DNA from: Lachnospiraceae bacterium
GTDB taxonomy: Bacteria; Bacillota; Clostridia; Lachnospirales; Lachnospiraceae
Assembly (NCBI GenBank): GCA_003542935.1
Contig: DPJQ01000074.1
Location: 475-8,383, forward strand
Reading direction: 5' to 3'
Length of the DNA stretch: 7,909 bases
Part shown: piece by piece, positions 6,863 through 7,909 of the stretch
Layout: every line of letters begins with the position of its first letter
Position numbering within the stretch: position 1 is the stretch's first letter
Translations under genes and position numbers: made by a program
The notes under the pieces: generated by a model
The model's database searches: none
What the model saw: the letters and a program-made list of their open reading frames with translations, nothing else
What the model was told of the DNA's origin: nothing

Positions 6863-7552
6863 TTAATATTGTGATGTCCCGGCCATCATGTCAGCGTGTT
6901 CCCGCAGAATGCGCTGCCTGCGGCCTGCGGATTCCTCACTTTCTTTTTCATAGGGAAGAAATATTTTATTCAGTATGCGGCATCGGCAGTAGGCGGTGAA
7001 TACAAAACCGAAGGTGGACAGGATCATGAGCGCGGCGGACAGGGGGACGAACAGGAGAACGCAGATTGCGGCCGCGTCTATGGCCAGCAGGGCGAAAGTG
7101 CCTTTCAGGTTTCTGAGGGCCAATCCCCAGGCGTTTTTTATGGTGCGCATGGGCGTATTGACAAATCTTCCGATCAGGGGGAAGGTGTAGTGGAAAATGA
7201 CCAGCCACACAACCGCCAGGGCGATCAGCAGGCCGGTGACGGCGGCAGACAGGGGATTTCCCTTCAAGGGCCAGAACAGCAGGTTAAATACCAGCAGGGC
7301 ACCGGCGGCAAAAAGAATGAGGAAAGAGACGGTGCCTGTCTTAAAATTGCGCCTGAATTCCCGGAAATAGGTGCGCACCAGGTAGCCGTACTCGCCCCGG
7401 GATTCTTTGAAGATGACATAGTATAGGGAAGCGACAGCCGTTCCTATGGTAAAGACAGGAAGGCAGGTGACCATAAAGACCATATTCAGCACAATGAAAT
7501 TGAACACTGTATTGATAAAATCAATAAAAGGATTGAGTTTTCCCGCATTCAT
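6863..7552 (-). CDS. DUF624 / YesL-like membrane protein
   Basis: Integral membrane protein of 229 aa, the normal length for the family. The N-terminal stretch NMVFMVTCLPVFTIGTAVAS (23-42) followed by LYYVIF, and then YFREFRRNFKTGTVSFLI (62-79), match the DUF624 pattern. Hydrophobic helices lie near 12-45, 72-95, 101-123, 150-170 and 171-190, followed by a charged C-terminal tail (201-229). GGAGG (minus strand, 7561-7565) stands 8 bases before the ATG. DUF624 proteins are of unknown biochemical function but are repeatedly encoded beside LplB/YtcP-type sugar importers and glycoside-degrading enzymes. Here it is the first gene of a unit with cellobiose phosphorylase, which suggests a part in disaccharide use; an accessory role in transport is a guess. 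Confidence 0.9.
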   Translation of the reverse strand: MNAGKLNPFIDFINTVFNFIVLNMVFMVTCLPVFTIGTAVASLYYVIFKESRGEYGYLVRTYFREFRRNFKTGTVSFLILFAAGALLVFNLLFWPLKGNPLSAAVTGLLIALAVVWLVIFHYTFPLIGRFVNTPMRTIKNAWGLALRNLKGTFALLAIDAAAICVLLFVPLSAALMILSTFGFVFTAYCRCRILNKIFLPYEKESEESAGRRQRILREHADMMAGTSQY

Positions 7553-7626
7553 GGATGCATCCTCCGTTTTTTATGAAATTCGCCGCGTACGGCTCCCGCC
7601 CGGCGCATACCGCGGGACGGGGAATT

Positions 7627-7661
7627 CCGTAACAGTTCTGCCAGAGGCTGGACTGTTACGG
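7627..7661. repeat. 10-bp inverted repeat near the start of the DUF624-phosphorylase unit
   Basis: CCGTAACAGT (7627-7636) and ACTGTTACGG (7652-7661) are perfect arms, with an inner CCAG/CTGG stem (7641-7644 and 7648-7651) around a 3-base loop. It lies just downstream of the possible minus-strand -10 boxes and about 75 bases before the DUF624 start. It could be an operator, a leader hairpin, or a copy of a dispersed palindrome. No T-run supports a terminator on the minus strand; on the plus strand the following TTATTATG is only weakly T-rich. Confidence 0.6.
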
Positions 7662-7797
7662 TTATTATGTATTGTAGCTGTAGAGAGCTGATCCGGCTAC
7701 GGAAGAAAAGTGCGCAGAACTATGTAGAAAATTTGACATGATGCCTGTCAGCTCCCGCCAGATCAATTTCAAACTGTATTTTCGCCGGGATTTGTTG

Positions 7798-7803
7798 TAT
7801 ACT
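7798..7803 (+). promoter_or_regulatory. Weak candidate -10 box for a plus-strand gene beyond the window
   Basis: TATACT matches the sigma-A -10 consensus at 5 of 6 bases. The best -35 I can find is CTGTAT (7774-7779), a poor match with an 18-base spacer. If used, transcription would start near 7810 and the edge palindrome would lie about 75-100 bases downstream. The call is tentative. Confidence 0.25.
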
Positions 7804-7885
7804 GATAACGGTTTAGTAAAGGTCGAAGCATTTCCCATGGGACGCCTTCGGTGTACTGCTGAGACTGTAAAAACGTGATATTTGA

Positions 7886-7909
7886 AAAGTTGTGACGCGT
7901 CACAACTTT
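7886..7909. promoter_or_regulatory. Perfect 24-bp palindrome, probable repressor operator
   Basis: The left half AAAGTTGTGACG (7886-7897) is the exact reverse complement of the right half (7898-7909), with no spacer; it may continue past the window edge. Its core TTGTGA-N4-TCACAA has the half-sites and spacing of the symmetric lac operator, with centre CGCG in place of GCGC. This suggests a LacI/GalR-family regulator. The Crp pattern TGTGA-N6-TCACA has similar half-sites but longer spacing. With no loop it is better explained as a protein site than as an RNA hairpin. TTGAAA (7882-7887), a possible -35, overlaps its left end. Confidence 0.6.

Larger units (their letters stand above)
7553..7885. 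other. Regulatory intergenic region without a supported gene
   Basis: No convincing coding frame is found in this stretch. Reading leftwards, possible -10 boxes for the minus-strand unit are TACAAT (7671-7676) and CATAAT (7664-7669), neither with a good -35, so an activator may be needed. A TTGACA at 7733-7738 (+) has no -10 at the right distance. Near the right end, small self-complementary elements occur: TCCCATGGGA (7833-7842), nested between CGAAG (7824-7828) and CTTCG (7846-7850). They could fold in the leader of a plus-strand gene outside the window. Confidence 0.5.

Noticed and set aside
7446..7691. 81-codon plus-strand frame overlapping the DUF624 start and intergenic region
   Set aside because: It runs antisense through the DUF624 N-terminus and across the inverted repeat, and the protein resembles no family.
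7733..7761. Plus-strand promoter from TTGACA at 7733-7738
   Set aside because: The -35 is perfect, but the bases 16-18 positions downstream are GC-rich with no -10 resemblance. The TTGACA is also part of a small TGACA/TGTCA inverted pair.
7837..7878. Short open frame of 13 codons starting at ATG 7837
   Set aside because: It has no ribosome binding site, and the ATG is part of the palindrome TCCCATGGGA; nothing supports translation.

Overview
The window looks like a piece of a Clostridia genome, most likely a Lachnospiraceae-type gut or fibre-degrading bacterium. This rests on three things: LplB/YtcP-type permeases with a large lipoprotein binding protein, a DUF624 (YesL-like) membrane protein, and a cellobiose phosphorylase that reads almost in register with what I remember of the Clostridium thermocellum enzyme. 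Strong AGGAGG-type ribosome binding sites fit a Gram-positive host. The genus is inference.

Layout, left to right. Bases 2-3534 (+) hold a carbohydrate ABC importer of the CUT1 class: a 5'-truncated LplB-type permease, an LplC/YtcP-type permease, and a lipoprotein solute-binding protein. A rho-independent terminator at 3579-3612 closes the operon. No ATPase gene is present, as is usual for importers that borrow a shared MsmX-type ATPase. The 130-base gap before the binding-protein gene holds two consecutive stem-loops.

Bases 3647-4243 (+) hold a compact, AT-richer toxin-antitoxin module with its own near-consensus promoter. A RelB/DinJ-type ribbon-helix-helix antitoxin is followed by a YoeB-type mRNA-cleaving toxin. 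YoeB is classically paired with a YefM/Phd antitoxin, so the pairing is mixed. A 15-bp perfect stem at 4265-4315 ends the module and probably also serves the convergent gene on the other strand.

Bases 4342-7552 (-) hold a two-gene unit, DUF624 membrane protein then cellobiose phosphorylase (811 aa), separated by an 84-base gap with a 9-bp stem-loop. Bases 7553-7909 hold no gene I can support. They contain a 10-bp inverted repeat near the probable start of the minus-strand unit and, at the very edge, a perfect 24-bp palindrome whose half-sites and spacing match those of the symmetric lac operator. It probably controls a gene beyond the window.

A plausible joint role is uptake of a beta-glucan oligosaccharide or cellobiose by the importer, followed by intracellular phosphorolysis to glucose 1-phosphate and glucose. 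The importer and the phosphorylase are separate transcription units, and the importer's substrate cannot be read from sequence. I see no clear new biological system; the edge palindrome and the mixed toxin-antitoxin pair are the items most worth checking.
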